Positions 25,976 to 33,777 of a DNA stretch of 64,000 bases are shown piece by piece (position 1 is the stretch's first letter; each line of letters begins with the position of its first letter). The notes under the pieces were generated by a model. It searched no databases and was not told where the DNA came from. It saw only the letters and a program-made list of their open reading frames with translations. The position numbers were made by a program, and so were the translations under genes. Origin of the DNA: Synechococcus sp. M44_DOE_062 (GTDB taxonomy: Bacteria; Cyanobacteriota; Cyanobacteriia; Thermostichales; Thermostichaceae); assembly GCA_015295985.1 (NCBI GenBank), contig DVDX01000039.1:1-64000 (forward strand), written 5' to 3'.

Positions 25976-27859
25976 GTGAACGAGAGACTTACCGGTCGCG
26001 TCAGCGGGACAGAGTCCTCTCGCGTTAGCGGGACGGAGTCCTCTCGCGTTAGCGGGACGGAGTCCTATCCAGGCTTTGTTGGGCGTCGCCCCCGCTTTCT
26101 AACCTGGAGCGCTGCGGTGGTGGGGGCCGGTTTGCTTTGGGCCTGGGGTGGGCACCGCTGGATCCAGAGCGGGTTGAGACTGCTTTGGGTGGGATCCACG
26201 CAGGATGTGGGGGCCTTGCAGGAATTTGTGGCCACCTCGGCCCAGGTGTTGTCGGGGGTGTTGGGCTTTACCCTCTCGGTGGTGGCCATTGTGGTGCAGT
26301 TGAGCGCGGATCGCTTCACCCCCAAGGTCACGGAGCTGTTTTTGCGCGAGAAAGTCAATTTCTACCTCTTCTTCTTCCTGATTCTGGCCAATGTGGTCAG
26401 TTTGTGGAGTTCGGCAGCCCTGAGCCTTTACGTTCGCGTTGGCCCTGCAGAGCAACAACGTTTGGGGTTGCTCATCGGGCTGAATCTGCTGCTGGGCACA
26501 GCCTCGTTTTTGGTGCTGATTCCCTACTTTCGCTTCGTGTTTCACTTCCTGCAACCGGCCTCGATTATCCATCGCATTGAGCAGCAGGTGCGGCAGGCCG
26601 TTTTGGGATCCCTTGCTTCCAGGAGATCAGGATCGGACTCCGGATCCAAGGGGGGCTGTTTCTCTCGTTATTCACTGCAACTGCGGCCTCGTCACGACAA
26701 CGTTGCGCAGCAACAGCGTTGTGCAGGAATACAGGGTGCCGTAGGCATGGCAACAGAGCAGCACTCTCTGTCGCATCAGCGTTGCGGAGCAATAATAGGC
26801 CAGTGTTTGCCAGCTCATCAGCGCTGTCTCTCGGCTCTGGATGAAATCAAAAGCATCGCCACCAGTGCTCTCCGTCAGCAGGAGGGGAGCATTCTCCTGG
26901 AAGCCTTGGACAGTTTGAAGTCTCTGTGGGTCTTCTATGCTGCTCACAAAGCACAACTGCCCCCTGCCTGGTTTCTCTTTACCCCGGCTCTATGGCGGGA
27001 TCCGGACTTTGCTTCGGTGGATCAGGGACTCTTGAGCCAGATTGAGGCAGAGGGAACCTGGCTGGAGCTGAAGATACTGCGGCAGTATCAAGCCTTGTTT
27101 GCCGAGGGGCTGAACGGCATGCGCCAGGCAAGCACCCTGGTGGCCATTCACAGCCGGGAGCTAGGGATCCGCGCCCTGGAAACCCAACAACTCACAGTAG
27201 CGGGGTGGGTGATCAAGTTTTTCAACACCTATCTGCGGGCCGTTATCAACGCGCGAGACATCCGCAGCGGCTACAACCTGCTCAAGCAATACCGCTTGTT
27301 GGCCGAGGCAGCCCTGCAACACCACCAGTCAGCTCTGGTCTTGCGGATTGTTGATTACTTTCGCTACTACAGCCTGATTGCCTACAAAGCCGGCCTCTTC
27401 TTCCTATCTGAAACCTTTGGCTTTGATCTGGGAGTGTTGGCCCAGTCGAGCTGTGCTCTGGGCTCTGAAACAACGGAAGCCATTGTGCAAGCCTTGTTAC
27501 GCCTGGATCAGGATCCCGAAAGCGAGCAACAGGAAACTACCCTGCGTGGGATCCGCAAAACCCAGGTGCGGGTGGCGGCCTATTTCCTCAGGTGTGGGCG
27601 GGAGGATTTGGCCAAGCTAATCTATCAGGACATGCAGCACGAGCCCCTGGCGCGCCTACAGAGCATCCGCCAAGAGCTACAATCCACCACGGCTGTTATC
27701 GCTACTCGGACGGAGTCCTCGTTTTGGGAGTTCACCGATCGGGGGGAGAACTTCTACTTTCTCGAACCGGCCCTGCAACCCTATGCCGACCAATTTTTCG
27801 GGTGGTTTCAGGGGCTAGCTACCTTGCAGGAGGGACAGGAATCCGTGGAACTTCCTTGA
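25976..27859 (+). CDS. DUF2254 membrane protein with hairpin-repeat insertions
   Basis: The N-terminal third is a membrane domain (FLTWSAAVVGAGLLWAWGG, VATSAQVLSGVLGFTLSVVA, NFYLFFFLILANVVSLWS, LGLLIGLNLLLGTASFLVLI). It carries the DUF2254 pattern of four helices and VQLSADRFTPKV, followed by a long soluble part. The function of DUF2254 proteins is unknown. From GTG 25976 the protein begins with three in-frame copies of a 21-nt double-hairpin repeat, read as RVSGTES three times. A second insertion zone at about residues 230-290 (26700-26830) carries further copies. It therefore appears heavily repeat-invaded yet still open over 627 codons. A later ATG-free start after the repeats cannot be excluded. 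Confidence 0.7.
   Translation: MNERLTGRVSGTESSRVSGTESSRVSGTESYPGFVGRRPRFLTWSAAVVGAGLLWAWGGHRWIQSGLRLLWVGSTQDVGALQEFVATSAQVLSGVLGFTLSVVAIVVQLSADRFTPKVTELFLREKVNFYLFFFLILANVVSLWSSAALSLYVRVGPAEQQRLGLLIGLNLLLGTASFLVLIPYFRFVFHFLQPASIIHRIEQQVRQAVLGSLASRRSGSDSGSKGGCFSRYSLQLRPRHDNVAQQQRCAGIQGAVGMATEQHSLSHQRCGAIIGQCLPAHQRCLSALDEIKSIATSALRQQEGSILLEALDSLKSLWVFYAAHKAQLPPAWFLFTPALWRDPDFASVDQGLLSQIEAEGTWLELKILRQYQALFAEGLNGMRQASTLVAIHSRELGIRALETQQLTVAGWVIKFFNTYLRAVINARDIRSGYNLLKQYRLLAEAALQHHQSALVLRIVDYFRYYSLIAYKAGLFFLSETFGFDLGVLAQSSCALGSETTEAIVQALLRLDQDPESEQQETTLRGIRKTQVRVAAYFLRCGREDLAKLIYQDMQHEPLARLQSIRQELQSTTAVIATRTESSFWEFTDRGENFYFLEPALQPYADQFFGWFQGLATLQEGQESVELP
25997..26017 (+). repeat. Double-hairpin repeat, tandem copy 1 of 3
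   Basis: CGC-GTCA-GCG then GGAC-AGA-GTCC, fully paired. Confidence 0.9.
26021..26041 (+). repeat. Double-hairpin repeat, tandem copy 2 of 3
   Basis: CGC-GTTA-GCG then GGAC-GGA-GTCC, fully paired; spaced 24 nt from copies 1 and 3. Confidence 0.9.
26045..26065 (+). repeat. Double-hairpin repeat, tandem copy 3 of 3
   Basis: CGC-GTTA-GCG then GGAC-GGA-GTCC, identical to copy 2. Confidence 0.9.
26703..26713 (+). repeat. Second-hairpin remnant, TTGC/GCAA type, in the DUF2254 gene
   Basis: TTGC-GCA-GCAA, fully paired, without a clear hairpin 1. Confidence 0.6.
26737..26747 (+). repeat. Second-hairpin remnant, TGCC/GGCA type, in the DUF2254 gene
   Basis: TGCC-GTA-GGCA, fully paired, preceded by CAGGG as in the TGCC-type copy at 32042. 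Confidence 0.6.
26772..26792 (+). repeat. Double-hairpin repeat, TTGC/GCAA type, in the DUF2254 gene
   Basis: CGC-ATCA-GCG then TTGC-GGA-GCAA, fully paired and read in frame. Confidence 0.85.
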
Positions 27860-27932
27860 AGAGAAGACCGGATCCCTCAGGGCAGGGTTTAAGCTGGGGC
27901 AGGGCTGCTGTTTGTTGTCGTTCCCTTGTCCC

Positions 27933-29747
27933 ATGCGTCCTTCGGGTCACCCCTTCGTGTCAGCGCTGCGTAGCCACAACAGCCCAGGCTTTTCTCCCCG
28001 CAGGGGATCCAGCTCCTTTGTCCAGTTTCGCCGCAATCCCCATCTGCTGCCCTTTGGGGGCCTTAGCCTGCTGATGATGGGCTTGGCGGCGCCCCTGTTT
28101 GTGCTCTCGGGGGCGGATCCCAGTTTGGCCGGCTGCGATGAGAGCTTTTATGCCCAGATGGCCCGCGAGCTGCTGCGGGGGGGGGATTGGCTGGGGCCCA
28201 CTTTTTTGGGAGAGCCTTTTTTCGAGAAACCCCCCCTGCTCACCTGGGGCGTAGCCCTCAGTTTTGCCCTGTACGGGGTGAACGAGTGGGCGGCGCGGCT
28301 ACCAGGGATCCTCGCTGCTCTGCTCTCCATTCCCCTGATGGGCTGGATTGGGCGACCTTTTTTGCCAATGCGGGCGGCCCTTTTGGGGATGGCGGTTCTG
28401 CCTTTGTGCTACCTGTGGGTGCAGCAGGGGCGGCTGGTGGGGCAGGATGTGCCCTTGACCTTTCTGGAGCTGCTGGGGATCCTGGGGCTGGTCAACGGCA
28501 TCCGCGGCTACAAGGTTTGGTTTTGGCTAACTGGGGTGGCCTTTGGGCTGGGCCTGCTGATGAAAAGTGCCATGATCCTGCTGCCGGGGGCGGCTTTGAT
28601 CCCCTACTTGGCGCAGCAGCGGCGACATTGGCTGGGATCGGCTCAATTCTGGCTGGCGCTTGGGCTGGGCTTGGGGATGTTTGGCCTCTGGCTGGGTCTG
28701 GCCATGCAGGTGTATGGCCCACAGGTGCTGACCACCCTGGTGGGGAAGGTGTGGGATCTGGGGCAAGAGCCCTTCCATGCTGACGCCACCGGCTGGTACT
28801 ACCTTTGGCACATTCCCGTTCATGGCTTCCCGTGGACGGTTTTGGCGCCGGTGGGAGGCTTTCTCCTGGTGCGCCAACAGCCGGGATCCACGCTGCTCAT
28901 CTGGTCTTTCCCCCTGCTGCTGTTGTTGTTGTTGCAGCTTTATCCCACCAAAACCCCCTACTACACCGTGCAGCTTTACCCCTGGCTGGCTCTCTTGGCC
29001 GGGGTAGCCTTGGATCAGTCGCGTCAGTGTTGCGGAGCAATAGCGTTAGCTATGCGGGGTCGCGTCTTCGCGTCAGCGTTGCGGAGCAATAGCGGTGCGG
29101 AGCACTTAAAGCCCCGTCTGGCTCAGGTGCTCTCTTGGGGCCTGGCAGCGGTGGGGCTGCTGCTGTTGGGTTTGGGGGTGGCCGTCCGGCTGGGCGTAGA
29201 GGGTCTGGAGCTTCTACAACCTCATGCTTGGCCGCTGGTGGCGATGGGTCTTTTGTACCTCTTGCTGCCAGGGATCTGGAGTTGGCGGCGGGTGTTGCGC
29301 TGTGCCGGCGAGCTGTGGGTGGGAACCCTCTTGTTGGCCGGGATCCTCGCCATGATCACCATCGTGTTGCGGCCTGATTTTGGCAATTTTAGCCCTGCTT
29401 TTGCCCAAATGGATTGGGATCAAATGCTGCCGCCCGTTCGCGGTAGCGGGACAGGGTCCTTGGCAGAGTCTGGGGAGACGGTGGTGGATATTGGCCGCAG
29501 CGGCTTGCCGGATGTCTGTCAGGCTCAGGCCATCGCTTTTTACACCCCCAATCCGGGGAGATGGGTGGATGATCAGGCTCTGGAACAAGGGGACTATGGA
29601 GACTACCTTTGGGTGTCTCCGGTGCAGGCAAAGCAGGTGGAGATCCGGGGTTTGGGGTTACAACCTCTGGCAGAGGTGGAGGGCTGGCAACTGGTGCGCC
29701 GCTTGGATCCCCTTAGGGACTCCGTCCCGCTAACGCGATCGGAGTAG
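27933..29747 (+). CDS. ArnT-like glycosyltransferase (PMT/GT83 superfamily membrane protein)
   Basis: A large polytopic membrane protein with about a dozen helices. The first lumenal loop contains DESFYAQMARELL and FLGEPFFEKPPLLTW, the acidic and EK-PPL signatures of dolichyl- or undecaprenyl-phosphate-sugar glycosyltransferases such as ArnT, which move a lipid-linked sugar onto lipid A or proteins. I use ATG 27933; ATG 28074 is an alternative. Three hairpin repeats are read in frame: near residues 362-387 (29020-29089), at VRGSGTGS (29439-29459) and at the very C-terminus DSVPLTRSE (29717-29737). The last implies that the native stop was displaced. The acceptor is unknown. Confidence 0.8.
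   Translation: MRPSGHPFVSALRSHNSPGFSPRRGSSSFVQFRRNPHLLPFGGLSLLMMGLAAPLFVLSGADPSLAGCDESFYAQMARELLRGGDWLGPTFLGEPFFEKPPLLTWGVALSFALYGVNEWAARLPGILAALLSIPLMGWIGRPFLPMRAALLGMAVLPLCYLWVQQGRLVGQDVPLTFLELLGILGLVNGIRGYKVWFWLTGVAFGLGLLMKSAMILLPGAALIPYLAQQRRHWLGSAQFWLALGLGLGMFGLWLGLAMQVYGPQVLTTLVGKVWDLGQEPFHADATGWYYLWHIPVHGFPWTVLAPVGGFLLVRQQPGSTLLIWSFPLLLLLLLQLYPTKTPYYTVQLYPWLALLAGVALDQSRQCCGAIALAMRGRVFASALRSNSGAEHLKPRLAQVLSWGLAAVGLLLLGLGVAVRLGVEGLELLQPHAWPLVAMGLLYLLLPGIWSWRRVLRCAGELWVGTLLLAGILAMITIVLRPDFGNFSPAFAQMDWDQMLPPVRGSGTGSLAESGETVVDIGRSGLPDVCQAQAIAFYTPNPGRWVDDQALEQGDYGDYLWVSPVQAKQVEIRGLGLQPLAEVEGWQLVRRLDPLRDSVPLTRSE
27956..27976 (+). repeat. Degenerate double-hairpin repeat near the glycosyltransferase start
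   Basis: CGT-GTCA-GCG is paired with a wobble; the second hairpin CTGC-GTA-GCCA is mispaired. Confidence 0.4.
29020..29040 (+). repeat. Double-hairpin repeat, TTGC/GCAA type
   Basis: CGC-GTCA-GTG (wobble) then TTGC-GGA-GCAA. Adjacent AGC-GTTA-GCT at 29042-29051 is a compensated hairpin-1 variant. Confidence 0.85.
29069..29089 (+). repeat. Double-hairpin repeat, TTGC/GCAA type
   Basis: CGC-GTCA-GCG then TTGC-GGA-GCAA, fully paired; in frame in the glycosyltransferase gene as ASALRSN. Confidence 0.9.
29439..29459 (+). repeat. Double-hairpin repeat, GGAC/GTCC type
   Basis: CGC-GGTA-GCG then GGAC-AGG-GTCC, fully paired; translated as RGSGTGS. Confidence 0.9.
29717..29737 (-). repeat. Double-hairpin repeat at the glycosyltransferase 3' end
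   Basis: Minus strand CGC-GTTA-GCG then GGAC-GGA-GTCC, fully paired; forms the C-terminal DSVPLTR. Confidence 0.9.
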
Positions 29748-29799
29748 GGCAGCGGGGAGTCTTTAGGTTAAGTTCATGAATCCTGGGAAGTGTTAGAGC

Positions 29800-30924
29800 A
29801 TGGCGGTTCGCGGTAGCAGGACAGAGTCCTTAGTAGCGGAGTCGAGCCAGTCGTGGTTGCCTCTGGAGCGCACTTGGGTGATCCAGGGATTGGCTTGGCT
29901 GGCAGCGCTGCTATTTGTGGCGGGGGTGATCTTGCTGGCGGGGGCTTCCCCTCTCCAGGTGGCGGCCAGCATGTGGCAGGGGGCCTTTGGCACTGAAGCT
30001 CAGTTTGGCCGGGTTTTGGCAACGCTGGCTCCCCTTGTCCTCTGCTGCTGTGGGCTGGTGTTCACCTTTGTTGCCGGTCTCTACAACTTGGGCATTGAAG
30101 GGCAAATGGTGGTCGGGGCAATTGCGGCCACGTTTCTGGTGCGTTTGGACTCCGTCCGAATAGCGCGATTGGAAGCGGGAGGGTTGCCGCCGTCACTGGT
30201 CATTACCTTGGCGCTTTTGGCCGGGATCCTGGGAGGGGCGGGCTGGGGCCTGTTGGCCGGGATCCTGAATGTGTGGGGGCGGGTCAATGAGATCTTTGCC
30301 GGGCTGGGGCTGAACTTTGTTGCCCAAGGTTGGGTTCTCTACCTGATCTTCGGCCCTTGGAAAAGGCCGGGGGTGGCTTCCATGAGCGGGACGGAATTGC
30401 TGGATCCCCGTTTGTGGCTGCCCACCTGGGGGCGGTCAGAGGCCAGTCCGGTGGCGTTGCTGTTGGCCCTGTTGGCTTTGGCCCTGACGGTGCTGGTGGT
30501 GCGTAACACTCGCTTTGGCCTGCAGTTGCGGGCGGTGGGGAGAAACCCTGTAGCTGCTTTCCGGCTGGGGATCCCGGCTACCCGTAGGTTGCTCATGGCC
30601 TTTGCCTGCTGTGGGGGCCTAGCAGGGCTGGCGGGTGCCTTGCAGGTGTTGGCCCTGTTCCATCGCCTTATTCCCAATGTTTCCAGCAATTTGGGCTTTT
30701 TGGCCTTGTTGGTGGTGATGCTGGCGGGCTTTAACCCCCTGCTGATTTTGCCAATTGCCTTTTTCTTCAGCAGCCTCAACATCGGCAGCTTGCAACTGCC
30801 TCTCTCTTTGCAATTGGAATCTTCTCTGGCCGGCGTGATTCAGGGATCCCTGGTGTTGTTCGTCTTGTTGGCCCAAGGGATCAGCCGCCGCTATTTCCTT
30901 AAGGAAGGGAAGCAAAAAGCTTGA
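29800..30924 (+). CDS. ABC transporter permease, BPD_transp_2 family (nucleoside/simple-sugar type)
   Basis: A polytopic permease of the branched-chain amino acid/ribose/nucleoside type: YNLGIEGQMVVGAIAATFL near residue 88, AGLGLNFVAQGWVLYL, the conserved GLQLRAVGRNPVAAFRLGIP coupling segment and the C-terminal FHRLIPNVSSNLGFLALLV. It most resembles permeases paired with BMP-family lipoproteins for purine nucleosides (YufP-like). The ATPase and partner permease are not in the adjacent window. The protein begins with MAVRGSRTES, encoded by a double-hairpin repeat just after the ATG, and a second copy (30147-30167) is read in a loop near residue 118. The following amidotransferase gene is oriented the same way. 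Confidence 0.82.
   Translation: MAVRGSRTESLVAESSQSWLPLERTWVIQGLAWLAALLFVAGVILLAGASPLQVAASMWQGAFGTEAQFGRVLATLAPLVLCCCGLVFTFVAGLYNLGIEGQMVVGAIAATFLVRLDSVRIARLEAGGLPPSLVITLALLAGILGGAGWGLLAGILNVWGRVNEIFAGLGLNFVAQGWVLYLIFGPWKRPGVASMSGTELLDPRLWLPTWGRSEASPVALLLALLALALTVLVVRNTRFGLQLRAVGRNPVAAFRLGIPATRRLLMAFACCGGLAGLAGALQVLALFHRLIPNVSSNLGFLALLVVMLAGFNPLLILPIAFFFSSLNIGSLQLPLSLQLESSLAGVIQGSLVLFVLLAQGISRRYFLKEGKQKA
29809..29829 (+). repeat. Double-hairpin repeat at the permease N-terminus
   Basis: CGC-GGTA-GCA (one mismatch) then GGAC-AGA-GTCC; nine bases after the ATG. Confidence 0.85.
30147..30167 (-). repeat. Double-hairpin repeat, GGAC/GTCC type, in the permease gene
   Basis: Minus strand: hairpin 1 is altered (CGCGCTATTC); hairpin 2 GGAC-GGA-GTCC is intact. 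Confidence 0.75.
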
Positions 30925-30950
30925 GGGTTAGGCGACTTCTGGGATCCCTT

Positions 30951-30971
30951 CGCGTTAGCGTTGCGCAACAA
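30951..30971 (+). repeat. Double-hairpin repeat, TTGC type with one mismatch
   Basis: CGC-GTTA-GCG then TTGC-GCA-ACAA. Confidence 0.75.
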
Positions 30972-30988
30972 CGAGATTCAACCCCTTT

Positions 30989-31009
30989 CGCGTCAGCGTT
31001 GCGGAGCAA
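30989..31009 (+). repeat. Double-hairpin repeat, TTGC/GCAA type
   Basis: CGC-GTCA-GCG then TTGC-GGA-GCAA, fully paired; 38 nt after the previous copy, upstream of the amidotransferase gene. Confidence 0.9.
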
Positions 31010-31063
31010 TATCGTGGGGGAAAACTTTGGATTTTTCTGTTCAGGACAGCGGTGCGGTCCCCC

Positions 31064-31074
31064 TGCCGTAGGCA
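31064..31074 (+). repeat. Second-hairpin remnant, TGCC/GGCA type
   Basis: TGCC-GTA-GGCA, fully paired, in the amidotransferase upstream region. Confidence 0.6.
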
Positions 31075-31132
31075 TAGCACCATCAGCATCGGGAAATGAG
31101 GTTATCGTAGAAGGACGAATCGGACATCCCCT

Positions 31133-31888
31133 TTCTCGAATCGACCCCTTATCGGCGTTACCACCCGCAACCGCAATGACGAGGGAGACTTTGTAGCGCC
31201 AGGCCGCTATGTAGATGCCATTCGCGCTGCGGGCGGGATCCCTGTTCTTTTTCCCCCAGGTGAGAGCGAACCTCAGGATTTGCTGTCTTGGGTGGATGGC
31301 CTGGTGTTGACCGGTGGCGGCGACCTCTGCCCCAGCACCTACGGAGAAGATCCGCAACATCCCCAGGTGCGCTATGTGAACGCGGAGCGGGATCGATTTG
31401 AGGTGGCCCTGGCTCCGGCCGTGCTGGCCCAAGGGATCCCTGTTTTGGGCATTTGCCGGGGGATGCAATTGTTAAACGTGGTCAGTGGCGGCAAGCTGAT
31501 CCCCCATGTGCCCGATGTGTACGACGAGCTGGATCATTTCAACCCCGCAGATCGCAAGCCCATTCGCCACAATGTCAGCCTCATTCGCTCCACACGGCTG
31601 CAGCAAATCATCGGCGCAGAAGAAATCTCTGTGGTCTCTTGGCACCATCAGGCCATTCGCGATGTACCCTCAGGCTGGCGTTTGGCTGCTCGCTCTCGAG
31701 ATGAGCTCATCGAGGCCATCGAACACGAAACCCACCCTTGGGCCGTTGCCGTGCAGTGGCACCCGGAGTTCACTTTTGCAGAAGCCCAGCACTTTCGCCT
31801 GTTTCAAGCCTTTGTGCAGGCAGCCCTGCGTTTTTCCCCGCGCCTGGCCGGCTCGCTGCCCGACCCTGTTCCCGTCAGGGTACCGTAG
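31133..31888 (+). CDS. Class I glutamine amidotransferase (peptidase C26, PuuD-like); start codon apparently lost
   Basis: Family residues begin at NRPLIGVTTRNRNDEGD (31139 onward) and continue through GLVLTGGGDLCPSTYG, the nucleophile elbow LGICRGMQLLNV (catalytic Cys), and the HxE pair in AVQWHPEF. This is the gamma-glutamyl-gamma-aminobutyrate hydrolase group, which cleaves gamma-glutamyl amides. The frame is open from 31100, but no ATG, GTG or TTG occurs before TTG 31280, which is already 47 residues into the conserved domain. Upstream sequence is crowded with hairpin repeats, so the start may have been destroyed. The stop TAG is supplied by another hairpin copy (31871-31891). It may be a very recent pseudogene or use a rare start. 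Confidence 0.7.
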   Translation, partial: FSNRPLIGVTTRNRNDEGDFVAPGRYVDAIRAAGGIPVLFPPGESEPQDLLSWVDGLVLTGGGDLCPSTYGEDPQHPQVRYVNAERDRFEVALAPAVLAQGIPVLGICRGMQLLNVVSGGKLIPHVPDVYDELDHFNPADRKPIRHNVSLIRSTRLQQIIGAEEISVVSWHHQAIRDVPSGWRLAARSRDELIEAIEHETHPWAVAVQWHPEFTFAEAQHFRLFQAFVQAALRFSPRLAGSLPDPVPVRVP

Positions 31889-31891
31889 GCA
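31871..31891 (+). repeat. Double-hairpin repeat with CCC/GGG first stem, over the amidotransferase stop
   Basis: CCC-GTCA-GGG then TACC-GTA-GGCA (one mismatch). The TAG in CCGTAG is the stop codon. Confidence 0.75.
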
Positions 31892-31916
31892 TAGCCCGTA
31901 CCCCAAGTCGCCTGGT

Positions 31917-31937
31917 CGCGTTAGCGGGACGGAGTCC
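31917..31937 (+). repeat. Double-hairpin repeat, GGAC/GTCC type, intergenic
   Basis: CGC-GTTA-GCG then GGAC-GGA-GTCC, fully paired. Confidence 0.9.
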
Positions 31938-32041
31938 TAAGGAAGGTTCCCGGCCAGAGGACAGTCCTGCCGTTGGAGAATCACCCGATGGTTATCCCGT
32001 GCTAACTTCTAGGCGGTGTCCCCTTGTCAAGAAGCGCCGTT

Positions 32042-32062
32042 CCCGTCAGGGTGCCGTAGGCA
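32042..32062 (+). repeat. Double-hairpin repeat, CCC/GGG plus TGCC/GGCA type
   Basis: CCC-GTCA-GGG then TGCC-GTA-GGCA. Both stems differ from the CGC/GGAC type yet stay fully paired. It ends one base before the start codon of the SBBP gene. Confidence 0.9.
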
Positions 32063-32594
32063 TATGAACAGGGAGCGACTGCCGGAGAGAGTCGTCTCTT
32101 TAGGGTTGGCTTTTGCCAGCTCAGCTCTTTTGGGTGCCTGCCGCGAGGCTCCTGCTCCTTGGCTGCGCCAGTTTGGAAGCCCCAGCTCCGACGAAGCCCA
32201 CTCCATGGCTGTGGATGAGGGGGGAAACGCCTGGGTGGTGGGAGTTACCCATGGAACTCTTCCCAAGCAGACCGGGGCAGGGAGGGGAGGTGCCTTTGTG
32301 CGCAAGTACGACGCCAACGGTAACGAACTCTGGACCCGCCAGTTTGGAACTTCCAGTCTTGACGAAGCGCTAGCCGTAGCAGTGGACAGGTGGGGAAACG
32401 CCTGGGTGGCAGGGGTTACCTACAGAACTTTCCCCCACCAGGTCAGTGTCGGGGGGAAGGAAGCTTTCGTGCGCAGGTACAATCCCCAGGGCAGGGAACT
32501 CTGGACCCGTCGGTTCGGCAGTGGGGAGTTGGACGGGGTCACGGCTCTTGCCGTGAATGCAGAGGGCAACGTCTGGGTGGCGGGGGATGCCGTT

Positions 32595-32615
32595 CGCGGT
32601 AGCGGGACGGAGTTC
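32595..32615 (+). repeat. Double-hairpin repeat in the SBBP pseudogene
   Basis: CGC-GGTA-GCG then GGAC-GGA-GTTC with one mismatch; read as RGSGTEF. Confidence 0.8.
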
Positions 32616-32794
32616 TTAGCCCCTTCCGGCCAATCCAGGGGTAAAAGCTTTGTGCACAAGTATGACTCCAACGGCAACCTGCTCTGGATTCGAGAGTTTG
32701 GGATCCATCAGCGGGCCAGTGCCCTGGCTGCCGACGAGGAGGGAAATGTCTGGGTGGCGGGATCCATTCAAGAAAGCCTTCCCGGACAGTCGGT

Positions 32795-32815
32795 CGCGTC
32801 AGCGGGACGGAGTCC
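32795..32815 (+). repeat. Double-hairpin repeat in the SBBP pseudogene
   Basis: CGC-GTCA-GCG then GGAC-GGA-GTCC, fully paired; read in a different frame from the copy at 32595 (ASAGRSP). Confidence 0.85.
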
Positions 32816-33473
32816 CAGAGCGGGAGGCTTTGTGCGCAAGCATGATCCCGAGGGCAACCAGCTCTGGCTTCGCCAGTTTTCAGGCGGGAGGGGTGACGGG
32901 GCTTTTTCCATCGCTGTGGGCGAGATGGGGAATGTCTGGATAGCGGGGTTCATTCAAGAAGCTCCTACCGGCCAGGCAGGGGAGTACAGCGTTCTTGTGC
33001 AGCAGTACGATGCCTACGGCAACCAACTCTGGAACCGCTAATTTCCAGGCAAACAGAGGGAACGAGTCCTGGCCATCGCTGTGGATGGGAACGGGAACAT
33101 TTGGGTGGCAGGACATACCCAGGGAACCCCAGCGGGTCAGTTGCCTAGCGATGCCTTTGTGCGCCTTTACGACGTCAACGGCAATGAGCTCTGGAGCCAC
33201 CAGTTTGGAACCCCTGACTTTGAATGGATCCGTTCTCTTGCTTCGGACAAAGGGGGAAATCTTTGGGTGGCGGGGGTAACTTAGGGAGCCTTTCCTGACC
33301 AACCCCGAGCGGGCATGAAAGATGTCTTTGTACTCAAGTACGCGCGTTAGGCTAAGGCTTTGCCAGGGCGGGATCCCTCTGCGGCAGTTCAGTACCCCAA
33401 TAGCCAGCAGAAAGCTGCCCCATGCTAGGCTCTAGGCGGTGCTGCTCTGGTCGGCAAAGGGGGACTTGAAGGT

Positions 33474-33728
33474 ATGAAAAAAAGGGTGGGCAAGGTAGTT
33501 CTTTTGGGAACTTTAACTTCTTTCGCCAGTTCAATTCTTCTGGGGGCCTACGGTTCGCATTCAATCGAGTGGACCCGTCAGTTCGGAACTCCTGCGAATG
33601 AGGTGGCTGACTCTATTGCTGTCGATGGGCAGGGCAATGCCTGGGTAGCGGGATACACTACGGGAGCCCTCCCTGGCCAGTCGGGCGCTGGCGGTCTTGA
33701 TGCCTTTGTGCTCAAGTACAGTCGTTAA
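33474..33728 (+). CDS. Short SBBP-repeat protein, remnant paralogue with lost lipobox Cys
   Basis: An 84-residue frame starting MKKRVGKVVLLGTLTSFASS. It repeats the pattern of the gene just upstream: hydrophobic signal, one beta-propeller unit (WTRQFGTPANEVADSIAVDG, GNAWVAGYTTG) and the identical style of ending (DAFVLKYSR). Where the paralogue has LGAC, this one has LGAY, so it lacks the lipid-attachment Cys. It looks like an internally deleted copy that kept only the start and the end. It is probably not a functional propeller by itself. Confidence 0.6.
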   Translation: MKKRVGKVVLLGTLTSFASSILLGAYGSHSIEWTRQFGTPANEVADSIAVDGQGNAWVAGYTTGALPGQSGAGGLDAFVLKYSR

Positions 33729-33777
33729 GCCTAAGCTCCTCTCTACTTTCCTGGGAGAAGGGCTGGGGGTGAGAGCC

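Larger units (their letters stand above)
32064..33350 (+). pseudogene. SBBP-repeat beta-propeller lipoprotein, interrupted by two in-frame stops
   Basis: ATG 32064 starts a lipoprotein signal with lipobox LGAC near residue 25. It is followed by about seven tandem repeats of roughly 58 residues centred on WTRQFGT...AVDxxGNxWVAG...AFVRKYDxxGNELW, the SBBP (beta-propeller) repeat. The frame stops at TAA 33039-33041 in the middle of a repeat. In the same frame the repeats resume (AVDGNGNIWVAGHTQG) to a TAG at 33282-33284, and again to VFVLKYAR and a TAG at 33348. The gene is thus split by two nonsense changes in one frame. Two hairpin repeats (32595 and 32795) are also read inside it. Secreted SBBP proteins are of unknown function. 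The first 325 codons could still give a product. Confidence 0.75.
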
